NCBI RefSeq assembly: GCF_000150275.1
Contig: NW_002060943.1
Span: forward strand, 7,236,833-7,300,832
Direction of reading: 5' to 3'
Length of the DNA stretch: 64,000 nt
From: Trichoplax adhaerens
Lineage: Eukaryota > Placozoa > Uniplacotomia > Trichoplacea > Trichoplacidae
Part shown: positions 49,437-62,561 of the stretch, piece after piece
How positions within the stretch are numbered: position 1 is the stretch's first letter
Layout: every line of letters starts with the position of its first letter
Notes under the pieces: model-generated
Told to the model about the DNA's origin: nothing
The model's database searches: none
The model's input: only the letters and a program-made list of their open reading frames with translations
Made by a program: the position numbers and the translations under genes

Positions 49437-50889
49437 ACATGCGATTAATTGAAGTTAATACGATAAATAAATGAAATAGAACTATTCTTAATACAGTCTG
49501 TATGATTTACAAGATGATGTTTTTGCTGGTATTTGTAAGGTGTTTAGCTGAATTATTTCCATTCTTTTAATCAATATATTTATAAATTATACTAATATAA
49601 AATGATGAAACTATAGTTGGTGAATACTCTAGAGCTCTATTAATGGTAATCATCAGGTTTCGTTATCTAAACGATCATCATCATGCGCAATAAATATGCG
49701 ATGATTAGATTAACATTATTTAAATGGATGCCTAATTGTTTGATTGCAAGAAATTTTTGATCGATAAATAAAGCTCATTATAGATTCCAAGGTGAAATTT
49801 GAAATAGCATTTATTTTCAGTCCTGCTACATGTAAAACTAATGTAGTAGTCCATGGGGGTATACTGTATAGTATTGCGATATTTTGTTGAAATTAGCATT
49901 CAATTTCAACAAAACATTAAATACAAGGTGAAAATTTAGGGATATAGCTCCTGAATAACATAGTCGTGATGTTACATAATATTATATACTCGTATATTTC
50001 ATTAAACGATAACTGCATTAGCATCAGTGTTATGTAGCATTAAACTTATTGATTATTATTAACTTCGGCTTAAAGACTTTCTTTCATAAACTATTTTTAC
50101 CGCCTAATAAGAAATATGGTAAAAATGAAATTTCTTATCGAAATGCTGCAGAATGAGTAGTCGCAAATCGTCAATTTTCTCCAACCCATTTCTTCCTAAT
50201 CTTGCCTTCCTTACTTATTAGGCTCATAAGCGGATATCCACTTTCCGGATGTCCGGTGCTATAGTAAAGTCCGTGACGACTAATTAGAAAACTAGAAATG
50301 GCCCTTGTCTTAAACACTTGTTCATTTTACAGTAGTTAACCCCAACAAAGGTAGCCATTTATGACATAGTATATGAACAGCAATGCTAATGTAATATAGA
50401 ATAACTCAAGCGTCACGTAGCCTATCAAGATAACCTCCCATCTACAGCGATCTCGTTTACGACTAGCTTTATCAAGCATCAAGATTAGTAATCAAGATAT
50501 CCATTAGCTCGAGACATTATCGAGTACTTGGTAGAGATTATCCAATTGTAGCTTCCAAAAAACAGATCCTCAATTGACTTTGGAGACATAATAATCATCC
50601 TTGTTTATAGAATAATAATTCAAATTATCTTTCATGAATTAACTTGATCACCAGTTTACGCTGCTATCGGATCATATTCTTACTGTATGTAAACTTTGTG
50701 TTGATTTATCTGATTGTATTGTGATTAGATATGCATTGTAGCTAGATTAGCTCATTAGATGCCTATAGTTTACTCGTATTCAGACAGTTCAACAGATTGG
50801 TTACTGAAGTAATTGCTCTCATTATTCATCTTGATAGAAATCCAAGTTACACTTTATCTCAGTATAGAAGATAATACTATTCATATCCA
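49437..50889. other. Spacer between receptor 2 and HS1BP3
   Basis: About 1.45 kb, AT-rich, no supported gene. A slightly GC-richer stretch at 50150-50290 (ending 'ggtgctatagtaaagtccgtg') shows no reading frame of note. Confidence 0.45.
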
Positions 50890-53140
50890 ATGGCTGCAAA
50901 AACGGTTCCGACAGTTACTACAAGGTATTCTACTACGTATACGAATCGTAGCCAGTAATAGTAACCGTGCGAGTTTTCTAATCTTCTATTAACTGATTAA
51001 ATTATTATAATAAATAATCATAATAGCTGCATGAATATACTGCTTATTATATTCTCTAGAGTCATAGAAGTAAGGTACAAAACTGCTGACAGAATTGATT
51101 TGTTACTACTCTATAAAATATGATTTACAACGTCCATGCCATTTTATTTAGTTGTATTCTATCTAGAGATAGTAGAGCACCTAACTGTTAGTAGAATAGA
51201 TTTGTTTCTAATCTATTAAACATGTATTATAACGCCAGTGGTAATTTATTTTACTATAGCGTATATTTCTGGAGATAGTAAAGCAATTCACTATTGACAG
51301 AATAGATTTGCTTCTAATCTATTAAACATGATTTATAGCGCCGATGGTATTTTGTTTTACTGTATATTATCTAAGGATAATAAAGCATCTAACTGTTGAT
51401 AGAGTTGATTTGTTTCTAATCAATTAAATTAAACATGATTTATAACGGCAGTGGCACTGTACACGGATATTATCTAGAGATAGTAAAGCATCTAACTGTT
51501 GAGAAAATTGATTTCTAATCTATCAAACATGAGTTATAATGCCGTTGGTACTTTATTTTCCTCTACATTATAATTATCTAAATATAGTAAAGCATCTAAC
51601 TGTTGACCGAATTGATCTGTTTCTGATCTATACTTTATTTACCGACTGCGTTGATTTAAATTCGGGTAGATCGATTAAGAATTCATCGACTGGTATCGAT
51701 ATGCATGTCCTAGATGCAGTCACAACACACTCTAATGGGTCGATTCTATATCAAATTGTTGTCGTAACCAACCTTGCAGAACATAAAGGTTCCAACTTCA
51801 TACAGGACGATGTTGTGCATTTTGTGGTATGAATTTCAAAGTTATACATACTGCGATAATGATGGCACACGGTGACAACATTATTGTAACTTACTGTTCA
51901 TTTTAAAACCTTGTTGTCCATATGAGTAATAGTCCTATTGCTAGCAAACGTAAAATCTGACTAGTGTTGCTGAATCTACGGAATATCGGTCCACAATTTT
52001 ATTATTTTAAAAACTGCATCTGTATCGTTGATACTGACAAGCTTATTAATTAAGAATAATTCTACGTACGGTATAATCTTATAGGGTTTTATTTATATCT
52101 AGGTAAAGCATGATTACGGTGCTTTCGAAGGATTTTATAGCAAATTATCAGAAAGTTACCCCGCATCGATACTACCTCCGTTACCAGGGAAAGCATTCAT
52201 AGCAACTGAAAGCACTATCAAAAAGCGAAAAAGAATGCTAAACGCGTTGATGGAGTTTATTGCATCCTCATCCAAATTATCCAACTGTGAAATCGTTCAA
52301 CAATTTTTAGGTGTCAAAGACAAACGTCAGACAGTGGCTACAAGTCGACCCGTGGATGCAACTGATAATCATCCATTAAGTCAAAATTTTGAAGCTGATG
52401 ATAATAAGTATGGCGTATAAAGCTGTCATAAGAACAAATAGACTGCATTAGTTATCGTGGTGCAAGCGCAGAAAATCGTCCTTGTCGCTAAAATAATCCC
52501 ATTAATTGATTGATATTGTATACTTTAAGGACCGAGATCAAAGAAGATTCAGACGAAAACAAGCGCGACGACGACAACGATGATCTATTCGGCAGTAGTA
52601 GCACTAAGATAAGATCTGGTGGTAATTTTTCGGTCGATAAAGGGCAAGATACAAACTTTGGTAATTACGATACAAGAAAAGATACAGGAGATCTATTTGC
52701 ACCAACATCTGAACATTCAGAGCAGGCACAAGACCAATCAGAAGAAACAACAGTTGTTTTAGAGTAAGTCTTAAAATGGGCTAGAGTGCTATTTACGCCC
52801 TATTTTCAAAAAGTTGATACCAATTTATTCTCTTCAATAATATACGTAATAATATATCTTCATAATCACTTGCTATATATTTTCTGCTTTATTTATCGGA
52901 TTTAGTTTAGGTAATGACGATTTGGATGATTTGATGAAACAAATAGATGACGGTAACAGTAATAAACCTAAGCCTAAGCCAAAACCTAAGCCTAAACCAA
53001 AACCGAGACCCACGGCCGTAAATCAAGCAAATGTCAATCAAATTGATAACATTGGTGATAGTTTGCATAATATAGATATTTCTGATGTTAGTAAGTATAT
53101 TCAAGATAATTCTGCTGATGATGACGTTAGCTTATTTTAA
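50890..53140 (+). CDS. HS1BP3: HCLS1-binding protein 3 (PX-domain protein)
   Basis: Predicted 321-residue PX-domain protein; the family binds phosphoinositides and SH3 partners and acts in membrane traffic. Exons 50890-50924, 51670-51826, 52103-52407, 52530-52763 and 52906-53140; sum 966 nt. Exon 1 gives MAAKTVPTVTTRS, co-linear with the human N-terminus VLVTSRRLQNAHTGLDL. The PX domain (about 14-118) shows STGIDMHV, YQIVVVTNLAEHK, FEGFYSKLSESYP, ILPPLPGK and the C-terminal helix LSNCEIVQQFLG. The remainder is acidic and low-complexity. A run of Lys-Pro repeats (about 264-279) mirrors the proline-rich segment of human HS1BP3, and the C-terminus DVSKYIQDN...SLF matches the conserved YIQD...SLF end. 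Intron 1 contains a tandem array. The gene ends 61 bp from the convergent TMED gene. Confidence 0.92.
51165..51640. repeat. Tandem array, unit about 100-105 bp, in HS1BP3 intron 1
   Basis: Five copies of 'aagcatctaactgttgatagaat', 'tgatttgtttctaatctattaaacatg' and 'tataacgccagtggta' recur near 51175, 51285, 51385, 51490 and 51590. An ATG-initiated frame running from the last copies into exon 2 is not the real start, because conserved residues join exon 1 in phase. Confidence 0.85.
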
Positions 53141-53201
53141 ACTTCCGAAAAAGTGACGATAGTACAGATTGGATTCATTCTTTTTATAACAATGAATTGA
53201 T

Positions 53202-56026
53202 TTAAGTTCTAAGATTGCCTTTAGGTGAATGACTAGTATTAAATAAGTGTCTGATAAAATAGACCTGTACAATAGCTACAGAAATCATAACGAAACATTC
53301 ACATAGAGACCACATTTGTACTCTAAAGTTATTGCCTTCAGCAATATTTCTGTGGCGAGCCTCCTTGGCGGTAGAAGCACTAAGCATTTTTTGTACCATT
53401 TGAAGATGTTCTGATGTCGTTCGTAGAAAATCCTGCAATTTACGATATCAATATCATTTTGTTAAGTAATTTTATATTATGAAAATTCGAAACGTTTAAA
53501 ATATTGATTATAGTTTATGATTCTATCTATTCAGTTAATTAATCAGATTATAAGATATGCGAGCCATCTGTTTACTATAAAATTAGCATGTCAGTCAAAT
53601 AGAGATAGAGTATAGCAATTACCTCAATCTTTTCAATGTTTGAATCATCATCTTGTAAACCTGTCGTTTTCATATTCCAAGATTTATCTTGAGTAGGATT
53701 GAGGTAAAAATAAAGCGTCTTTGAAGAGATCTTACTGAAGGCATTACTAAAGCAAAACTCGTAGTCTCCACTTTCAGTTGCTTTCATTTCGTGATATCCT
53801 TCTGATCGCCTGGTTTCGGAAACGATGATTGTCTTTCCGGGAGAAATGATGTAAAAGTCGACATCTAGCTCTCCACCTCCACCGGTTACCTAATAAGAGA
53901 GTAATATCGGCATTAAGTACTTTTGCATGTGCCATAGCCTATGCTTAGTTCTAATAATTAATTAATTATCGACCATATCAATCAACTGTAGTTAATGTTG
54001 AGAGAAGTTTTAAATCAATACTCTAGTAGTTATAATTCATTGTAATTACATATTACAGCCAAAGGTTGTCCTATATTTCAACTAGATTAATTACCTATTA
54101 ACTAGTAACAGTCTAGCTTGCATTGTGTACACTGAACCCTTGCTATTGACAACATCTTGTACGATACATTACAATACGGGGCTTGCACAGAAAGGTTCAC
54201 ACTGCACAGTGTGAGAACTGCATAAATTGTAGGTTATTACAATATTTGTCTACTCTACTTTGTAACTAACTCTACTATGCAAAGCTACGACTACTGCAGT
54301 ACATTTCAAGTTAAGCGGATAGATAATATAGCGGTTTGGTGATTTCATCAACTGTTTTTTTGTACTTATAAATTATATATTATTATAGTGCTTTCAATCC
54401 AGTACTATCATGCATATCATCCCTATTTTTACAAGTCATGAAATAGCTCAATATCCAAGATAGATGACTTGTCCCCACATAAATGATCTCCTGCATCGGG
54501 TCTTGCGCTCAAATAAAATTGACCACTAACTTGATGCAATTGTTTTCAACGATGGACATTAACCTCAAGGTGGACGATTATTCTCTACATAAACTATCTC
54601 CTGTATCGCGCTTAAATGAAATTGACCACCAATTGGATGTAATTGTTTTGGTTAAAAAGCCATTAGGATAGACGATTGCTCCCTACAACTCGTAAGTGTA
54701 TGTTAATCACTTATATGGTAGAATTGTGCATGATCCCTTCCATTGCCCTTGTTGAAGTTATAGACGCAATTTGTAGAACATTTAAAAAAGACAATAGACA
54801 ATAGGTACAGTACATTATAAGGGTCTCCCCTGTAGTGATTATATAATATTCGTACAGTATACCAATTGAGACTGTATCTTAGATTGACTTTAAAATGTAT
54901 AAATTTATGTAATATGATGTAAAAAGAAGAGACTGATCGCGAATAGGAGCTGATAGTGGATTAGGGTCCTAATTCCAGTATCAGTAGTAATAAAGTACAT
55001 AGTAAATTGTAGTAGACTGTCAACCTGGATATTTAACGAATGGTGACTCCATTTTATCCCAACGTGGAGTTATCAAATCCATACCAACCTCTTATTAACA
55101 GATCCTAAATTTGGGCATAGGTATGAACTGGTGGATGCTTCTTTTTCACAAAAAATGACATTAAATTGGAGGTCCATTTCATTTGAGTACAATTTATCTA
55201 GAGAGCAATCATCTGCCTTGATGCTCCTAGATCGGAAAACAATTGCATCAAGTAAGTTGGTGGTCCACTTCATTAGAGCACAATACCCGATGCTGGAGAT
55301 TCTTTACGTAGGGAGCAATCATCTACCTGAATACCCCCCCGATTTTGCAAAAAAAATTATATCAAGTTGGGTGGTCCATTTCATTTGAGCACAAATATCC
55401 AAGAGATAGTTTGATGCAGGGAGGAATCGTCTACCTTGATGGTGTTTGATCGAAAAACACATCAAGTTGGTGATCGGAGGACAATACCCGATGTAGGAAA
55501 TACTTTATACTCATACGCATTACTTTATGTAAGGAGCAATCATCTACTTTAATGGCCCCTTTTGCAAAACAACTACAACAAGTTGGCGGTCCATTGCATT
55601 GGAGAATACCGTCTAGGAGGAGATAGTTTATGATATGTTATAGAGGGAGCAATCATCGTCTACTTTGATGCTCCTTAATCGGAAAACAATTGCATCAAGT
55701 TGGCGATCCATTTCATTCGAGCACAATACCCAATATAGAAAATACGTTATACTAGTACTAATTCAATTTGTGTTTGATCACAGTAAGTGGATTAGTTTAA
55801 CCTGGATGTCGGCCATGGCCGAATAGAATGAATCATCGATTACTGTAGACACTATTGCATTTCTTACCTGGTATTCAGCATAAAAGGTCGAGTTACTATG
55901 GATATTCTCGAAATAGCAGTCCGTCACTCCGGCATCGAGCTGGACAGTCATATAATTTTCGCCTACACTATTGCAAATACAGTACAGTAAAATCAATACA
56001 GTAAGCCTATAAAATGATGCAGCCAT
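53202..56026 (-). CDS. p24 cargo receptor, TMED1/TMED5 type
   Basis: Predicted 218-residue p24-family protein cycling between ER and Golgi in COPI/COPII vesicles. Exons 56026-55868, 53889-53623 and 53432-53202; sum 657 nt. Signal peptide about 1-22, GOLD domain about 25-125 with the disulfide pair C37 and C99 (VTDCYFENI, GDYEFCFSN), a luminal helix (about 143-180) ending in RNIAEGNNFRVQMWS, and one membrane helix (about 183-202). A short tail RHLF...LRT lacks a KKxx motif but keeps the Phe that p24 tails use. The start at 56026 is preferred over an in-frame ATG at 56092 because only it places the hydrophobic signal at the N-terminus. The wording of the luminal helix and membrane segment is closest to the gamma group (TMED1/5). 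Intron 1 (53890-55867) carries inverted tandem arrays. Confidence 0.93.
54430..55740. repeat. Oppositely oriented tandem arrays in the TMED intron 1
   Basis: On the plus strand, 55130-55740 holds about five copies of 'aaaacaattgcatcaagttggtggtcca', 'tttcatt.gagcacaatacccgatg' and 'gtagggagcaatcatctacc'. Two further copies at about 54430-54700 are in the reverse complement orientation ('gacgattgctccctac', 'gaaattgaccaccaatt', 'gatgcaattgttttc'). The two blocks could form an intronic hairpin in the primary transcript. Confidence 0.75.
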
Positions 56027-56779
56027 TTTCTCTCTCTCTCTTGACGTCGATAATGATGGATTTAAACTTGATCGAAGGACATTTCTATCCACTATAAGTA
56101 AGTAAAATAAGCAATATCAATCTTCGACGCAGTCGACGTAGGCAACACTGGAATGGCTGCTACAACACGCCAAGTCTGATGGCCTACAATGACCTAGACT
56201 GCAGCAGCCGCCGTCGAATGAGTACAATAGGTTGACTATTGTCTTCTTCTGCAGGGTTTGAGCACGCGTAGTTGGTGTATTGACACGTTTCCATCAGGGA
56301 GAAATGGTGAAGGAATGCAATGGAGGAGCTTATCCAACGGGAGTACGCATCTCTGTTAAATGAGCACATTATCGTAAACCGTCAGTAAAGCGACGGGAGT
56401 TTGCACTAGTATCGTCTAAAAGCTGTTGTAAACACTTCTCTTCATTCTAGCCTTAATATGCAGATGCTCCATTCCGTAATGGACTTATATTTCTAAACTA
56501 TTTCATTGAAACTTATTCTACTTTTGTCACTTACATCAAGTCATCAATGCTTTTGAATTCCTAGTACCCCTACTAACACTATCACTCTTTTTCAACATTT
56601 TGCTTCTTATTTGGTCTGAGATCTCCGTCCATCCGAGACCAGATACTGAGTGAGTAAGTGTACACTGTACAGTGGATTACTCATACTGTACACTATACAG
56701 TACAGTGTACTGTACAGGTCAGTGAGTATTGAGTTAACGTCCCTTTTTCTTTCCTTTTTAGATAGAAATTCACCAATCC

Positions 56780-56905
56780 TTCACTGTACTGTACTGTATT
56801 TTGTTTTCAGAATCGTGTTCATCAATGAAAAAAATTCAAGTGTATTCACTGTACTCTACTGTATTTTATTTTCAGAATCGTGCTCATCCATGAAACAGTC
56901 TCAAA
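56780..56905. repeat. Two tandem copies of an about 66-bp unit
   Basis: 'tcactgtactgtactgtatttt' followed by 'gttttcagaatcgtgttcatcaatgaaa' is repeated once with a few changes (starts near 56781 and 56846). It directly follows a self-complementary GTAC-rich stretch. Confidence 0.7.
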
Positions 56906-58040
56906 CAGACTTGAAGAAGTCATAGTCCTATCAAAATAGGATATTTATAGCCCCTCTCTTCCTTGTTAGTGCAGCAGTCCATCATGCATGCCTAATGAAA
57001 ACACTAGCACACATCCGCAGACGCCATAAAATCCATCACCAAAAAATGAACTAATCTACCATAGACTAACGTGAACGTGAATGTACCTTAAGGTTAATAA
57101 TGGACGCATACAATCGTATTAAATGGTCAATCCATGACACACAGTATTTCGCATGGAAAGTAATAAGATTGATTTACCCCTGTCAGATTAGTGGACTAGT
57201 ATTAAATTGAGCTAATAATCATGGAACCAACAATTCTGAACAGTAAGCGACACCATCGAAGGGGGGAAATGACTTGAATCACAAAATAAATTTTCAATTT
57301 ATTACCAAAGTAATCGTAAACACAAGATCTTATCATTAGTTATGCATCCTGGAAGCGGCACGGCACATGCTTATGGCGCGCCATCGACTAGTGTTAAGTA
57401 AAGTTAGATTCTCCATTTTATGCATCTTGTAGAGCTGGTAATAATTGATATCAGTGTTATTAGAAATGGACAATAAATAATGTGCATTTGATTCGATTGT
57501 AGCTTATCCCTTGTTGAACTAAGACAGTCTCTACAAGTGACAGCTCTAGCAAAAACTTACACATAGCACATCCAATCCTGAACGAATCTGAACGGCAATC
57601 AAAAATAAACATGAAAGAATCATCAATACAGTTACTGCTTAGGGAGGTGAAGAAGACTCCGCTTATGGGTTAAATACCTGTTGTGCTAGTTGAAAATGCT
57701 ACAACCTCGTGGATTATCACTTCTGCGTGAATGTCTAGAGTCAATTTAGATAAGGTATTATAATTGACATGGACTTTGGAACATAAATATTATAGTAGGA
57801 TAAGGCCCGCTGTGCCAGGATAGATATTTGTGACACAGAGGTAAATAACCTAGCTATAGAAGTAGATTCGAGAATGGCTAGATCGATTGAGACAGACCTA
57901 CAAGCATAAAGGAAAATAAGACAGAATAGAAACCCATTGCAAGTCGGACAAGATAGTAGCAACGAAATAATTTTAACCCAATCCATTGAACGTGGAGAAA
58001 TAAATTCCATTCACTAAATTATCCAAAGATAATCTAGATT

Positions 58041-58518
58041 ATGGCTAAGTTTGAATTTGACCAGTCAAGTAAGATCATGCTTCGTTTCAGTAGTCCAGTT
58101 TTAGTCAGATTCAATCAGAAGGGGAAAAATGGAAGGAGTTTGATATATTGCCCTCTTTTGAGTAATCTGTATAAAATGGGCTACTATTTTACAGTATACA
58201 CTAATAAGGTATGATTTCAGTCAGTATACCTTCCGAAGTCTTTTGAACTATCATTTTCGGCATTATTTTAACAGAAGCTTATTAATATCTTATAACGGAC
58301 TAATTATTAAAAATTTTTAAAGCAAGAAATTCGCTTTTTATTAATAATTTTTTCAAATATTAGAAGCGTGAATTAGTCCATTCAGTATTATTATTGATCA
58401 CTTATCATTTCAGTTTGAAAATAAATTCTACCCTGATATTCTAAAACTAGTGACTGTTGAACGTAATGGAGCTCTTGACAAGATCGTTATATTTCCGTGG
58501 CTATGCAGCTGTCAATAG
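58041..58518 (+). CDS. Possible small two-exon gene, unknown product
   Basis: An ATG-initiated frame at 58041-58208 (56 codons) ends at a GTATGA donor. The next acceptor (TTTCAG, 58413) opens a second frame, 58414-58518, in the same phase, ending in TAG; the product would be 90 residues. It has no signal peptide, membrane helix or family motif that I recognise. Part of the intron is an 83-bp element with short inverted ends. In such AT-rich DNA two linked frames of this size can arise by chance, so this is a candidate only. Confidence 0.25.
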
Positions 58519-60872
58519 GGTAAATGTGAGCACTTCTGATACATTGATTTTCATTTTTGAATAGGTAATGATTGAAATAGATATAGCTGCAGCTTACTTA
58601 AATTTGTAGAGCTTGTCAACAGTACTACAAAAATCGTTCCAATTGCATGAATGATAAATGTATAAAAGTTACAATGTTTTGCTTACATTCTGCTTTGATA
58701 ATGAGTTATTGTACATCCGTGATTTATTGATTAACTATTACTTTCTATAGTTCGAAGTATTATTTAAGAATACTCCACTAAAGTTTTATTCAACATTTCA
58801 CTATTCAATGATATATCTGGTATTGCATTACATTACATAAGAACTCCTCCGTTATTATTGAATTAGAAGTTAACATTTAATCTTCTTATTTAACCTACTT
58901 TACGAAATCGTTTCAATAGTATACTATTGGACTAATTATATTTGTTGATAATAAATTGCCAATAATAAGTACATCAAACTAGTAGAATCATCATTACAAT
59001 TTTATCGGACTAACAAACGGCTATAAATATTTCACGATGCAGATTCGGTACGAGTCTGATAAGTAGCACATCTTTATAATATAAACATTAATTAGACAGT
59101 TGCTATCGTAGAAAACTATTAAAGACTGCAGTCAAATTAGTTATCAAAGATACAGATATTAGGTCATAAATATTCATAATACCTTTTTACTCAATGTTGT
59201 ATGATGTCAATTTTTCGAATAAGCATTGATTACTATTATAATTTACAAACGTTAAAGGTTTAATTTCTTTCCAAGCCTTTGACAGTATGACAGTAAATAA
59301 TTTGCCATTGATTCAAATCTAGGCGTCTCACACGACGACTATAGTTGTTTATTTCAAGAAAAGATTTTATTTGATTAAATTTCATAAGTTATAGTAAGAA
59401 GAATAAACTGCTAGTTTTTCATTGAACCTTGGCAGCTGATGACGTTATGGACTACTTTAATACAGTTAAACCTTCGTTAACGCAATTACCATTATTTTTA
59501 ATCCATAAACTAACAGTCACATACCTCCTCTTACTAGCTGCCGGTTAAATGTATTAAATTTATTAATTCGTGATTCTAGCACCTAGCCAGCATAATTTAT
59601 TTTACATTTAATAAATAAATATATTATTATGGTAATAGTTAACATACAGACCCAACCGGCTCTATCTCAGCTCGATAATTTATTTATTTGGGAATAATAT
59701 CAGTCTTTTATACGGGTATACCTTTTTAAGATGGCTTTCCCACCTTCCATTAGTGACAGGATTCCATATAGCCCTATTTTTTTTATCAATTAATTTACAA
59801 TAGTTGATTCAGGACTACTGTATTACCAACGTAAAGGATAACGGTAGTTGGAAGACATCGTTATATAATGTGTTTGAGACAGTAAAAAGTTTTTAGATTA
59901 GTAGCTATAGTTGCAAGAAGTGAGCTAATTCGTCGTTAATTTTAGCCTTTCACTAGTCATAATATTATATTAATGTACTTATTTAATCATTGTAGTAGTT
60001 CAACAAAACTGTAGGATGGACTATTAATTTTTTGGACCGATTAAAGAAAATGAAAAAAATTAGAAGGAGCAGATATAACCTTTACCACTTGGCATCGAAG
60101 TGTAATTAATTTGCCAAAGTTTTATTAAAATGCACTAGAAAGAGTAGATAATTAATGCCAATATTATGTAGAAAGATCCAGTTTCATATGTATGCGTTTG
60201 CTACATTGCGATGCTTGATATTTTTAATTTTATAGTTGTCGATCGCATCTCTAAGTCGGATAGTGGCTTGATTTAAAATTTGAAATTTGCCTTCAGTCCA
60301 AGGGGACTAATTTGCTTTCTTATGAGATGCATCGTTTTTATTACGTTATATTCTATAGTAATTTCAAATATATAATTGTCAAATTGGTTTTTGACAGTAA
60401 ACAAACTTTCATCTGCGAAATCAGTAAGTAGCAAGTAGCTGTACAATTTGCAATAGCAAAAAAATCAGACAATTTAATGGGCGCATTCATAGGCGAATTC
60501 AATTTAATTAGGAATGGTCTATTCAACTCTTACATTGTTCATATTATAAACGAATTAAAATCCTAGCTTAAAAATTTTATTGGTTTGATTTATTTACGAA
60601 AAGAATTTAAAATCATTCATTCATTCATTATCGATTTGACAAGTGGTAGCCATCGTTTCTTATTGACCATCATACATTAGTTGTTTCACAGTTCTACCGG
60701 AAGTTCTAGTATCTTATTATGAGCGTAGAGTGCTAGTTTAATTCAATATTGGATCAGTCATCAGAATTAACGTTTGATAGGCTTGTTTCTTCATGATTTA
60801 ACTTATACTATTTTCTTGGACTTAAAAGATCTTTCCAACTATTTCTTCGTCAAGATTACTGGCAACTACTAG

Positions 60873-62420
60873 TACAATAGTTGTTAATGATAGTCCCCTG
60901 CAAGTTTTACCATCTATAGATCTTCCTGAACTAATACAACGCAAAGCTATCGATCATATGGTAGGTTTCCCTTTATTAAAGACAACATAATTATGATAAA
61001 AGCCTTAGTTAGTATGCTACAAAGTATAATAGATTCAATGGCTACAGAAACTTTCATAATTTCTTTGAAACAGCAAAAGAGTGACGAACCTTTTAATATT
61101 GTTAACATCGGTGATATAGTCTACAAGATTAAAACGGTAAGCAGATAATAGTAAAACATAGGATATGCCAGGCGAAATAAAGATAGCCAAATCTCACATT
61201 TTCGATGCGAGACAAAATTTAACATATCTTTGTTAAAATCATAATGTGTAACTGTAAAGACTCCTTAAATAATACCTCTTTAAATATGATGCAATATCCT
61301 GTACTAAAATTCAAACTAGCAATCACTTTAAAGATTGTTACAATAGTCGCATGTTACCATTTAGAGTTAATGCTAAGCACTGTGTTTAAGGTTCCTACTA
61401 TTCTCAACCGGCATAGAAGCTAATAAATAGTACAAGTTGTCAATATTAATGTATAGCTAGCTATCTACTGACCTCCATTTCCTTTATTACTTGAAAAACG
61501 GGTCTTTTATACTTAGGCTCTCCACAATTGCAATATATAGTATGTCTAAGAATTATTAGGTTGAATAGTATCGGATTAGTGATGAGGTAGAATTAAGAAG
61601 TGCAACGAAGCCCCAAAATTACTTAACCCTGATTTTAGTAAAAACGTAGATCTTAATACTGATCTATTATTTAAGTCACAAAACTTAATCAATAAATAGT
61701 TTAGTTTAAGGTGCATACGTATTCCAACAATTACAGTATATGAGAAGTAAAGGAATGTTCATGAGCGAGAACTTCCGATGGTAGACAGAAATTCAAGATT
61801 TAGTTACGCGATCTAATTGTATTGTCACTAAACAGTATGAACCGCAGAATTTTGATGATAAAGATAACATGATAGAAGATAAAAAATTTATTAGTATTTC
61901 TTGAAAATAATAATATAAAGTTACTTCTTACGCCGATATAAATATAAATTTATTGTTCTGGGCCATAAATTACGCAGTGGTTTTCCCTTCTGCCTCGTGT
62001 ACATTCTTATTTCGGTATGTTCATAGTTTAAAATTGAATCTATTTTGATAAAATTTGCTTTTAAAACTAGTATGCAAATTATACATACCTCTAAAAGAGC
62101 ATGTCGAATATGCTAATTTTATAACCAGCCCTAAAGTGTAACGTGGATAGAGGACTTTTAGCCACATTACTGGCTTTTGGATTTGGGTTTGAAGGTGTTA
62201 GTAAGGTAGGCATAAATTAAAATTTTGAATGATTTCAGTGTGGATAGTTGAATAAAATTGTTAATTGTAATGTGTTATAACAATCATTATAACAATTTCA
62301 AGAACGGATTAATTAAATATATCATCTTATTAAGGATGAAATTGATACAGTTTTGAAAATGGGGGCGGCACCTGAAAAAATTATTTTTGCGAATCCGTGC
62401 AAGCCAATTTCTCATATAAA
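60873..62420 (+). CDS. Ornithine decarboxylase-like, N-terminal exons only (partial or disrupted)
   Basis: Five phase-compatible exons: about 60873-60964 (5' border and start uncertain), 61033-61136, 61978-62014, 62129-62205 and 62335-62420. They spell the first third of ODC/antizyme-inhibitor-type group IV decarboxylases: NIVNIGDIVYKIKT, LLPRVHSYFALKCN (Lys is the PLP Schiff-base residue in ODC), FGFEGVSKDEI and IIFANPCK (ODC: IIYANPCK). The ODC motif GFDCAS reads GFEGVS, changing the conserved Asp and Cys. The last exon ends in phase 2 and nothing downstream to the window edge continues ODC; a MAM-domain gene follows instead. The remaining exons may lie beyond the window, in a very large intron holding another gene, or may be lost. 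The first exon's donor (GTTTCC) is weak. Confidence 0.72.
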
Positions 62421-62561
62421 GTATGTTTTAATAAAATATCATCTTGCAAAGACTTGATCAGTAAGCAGGACAAAGTGGACAGATGTCCAATATGTATGTA
62501 CGCTGCACTCGGTACCTACCATTTTATTTGCTGGATTACTAATTCTTGTGCTTGTTAATAG

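Larger units (their letters stand above)
56027..60872. other. Long AT-rich spacer between TMED and the ODC-like gene
   Basis: Apart from a weak two-exon candidate at 58041-58518 and a short direct repeat at 56780-56905, I see nothing supportable. The first 400 bp upstream of TMED are GC-richer and may be its promoter. A GTAC-rich self-complementary cluster occurs at 56655-56720. From 58.5 to 60.8 kb no frame with recognisable content is found. Confidence 0.45.

Noticed and set aside
51539-51660. Upstream ATG frame leading into HS1BP3 exon 2
   Set aside because: It runs through intronic tandem repeat units; the conserved N-terminus is supplied by the exon at 50890-50924 in phase.
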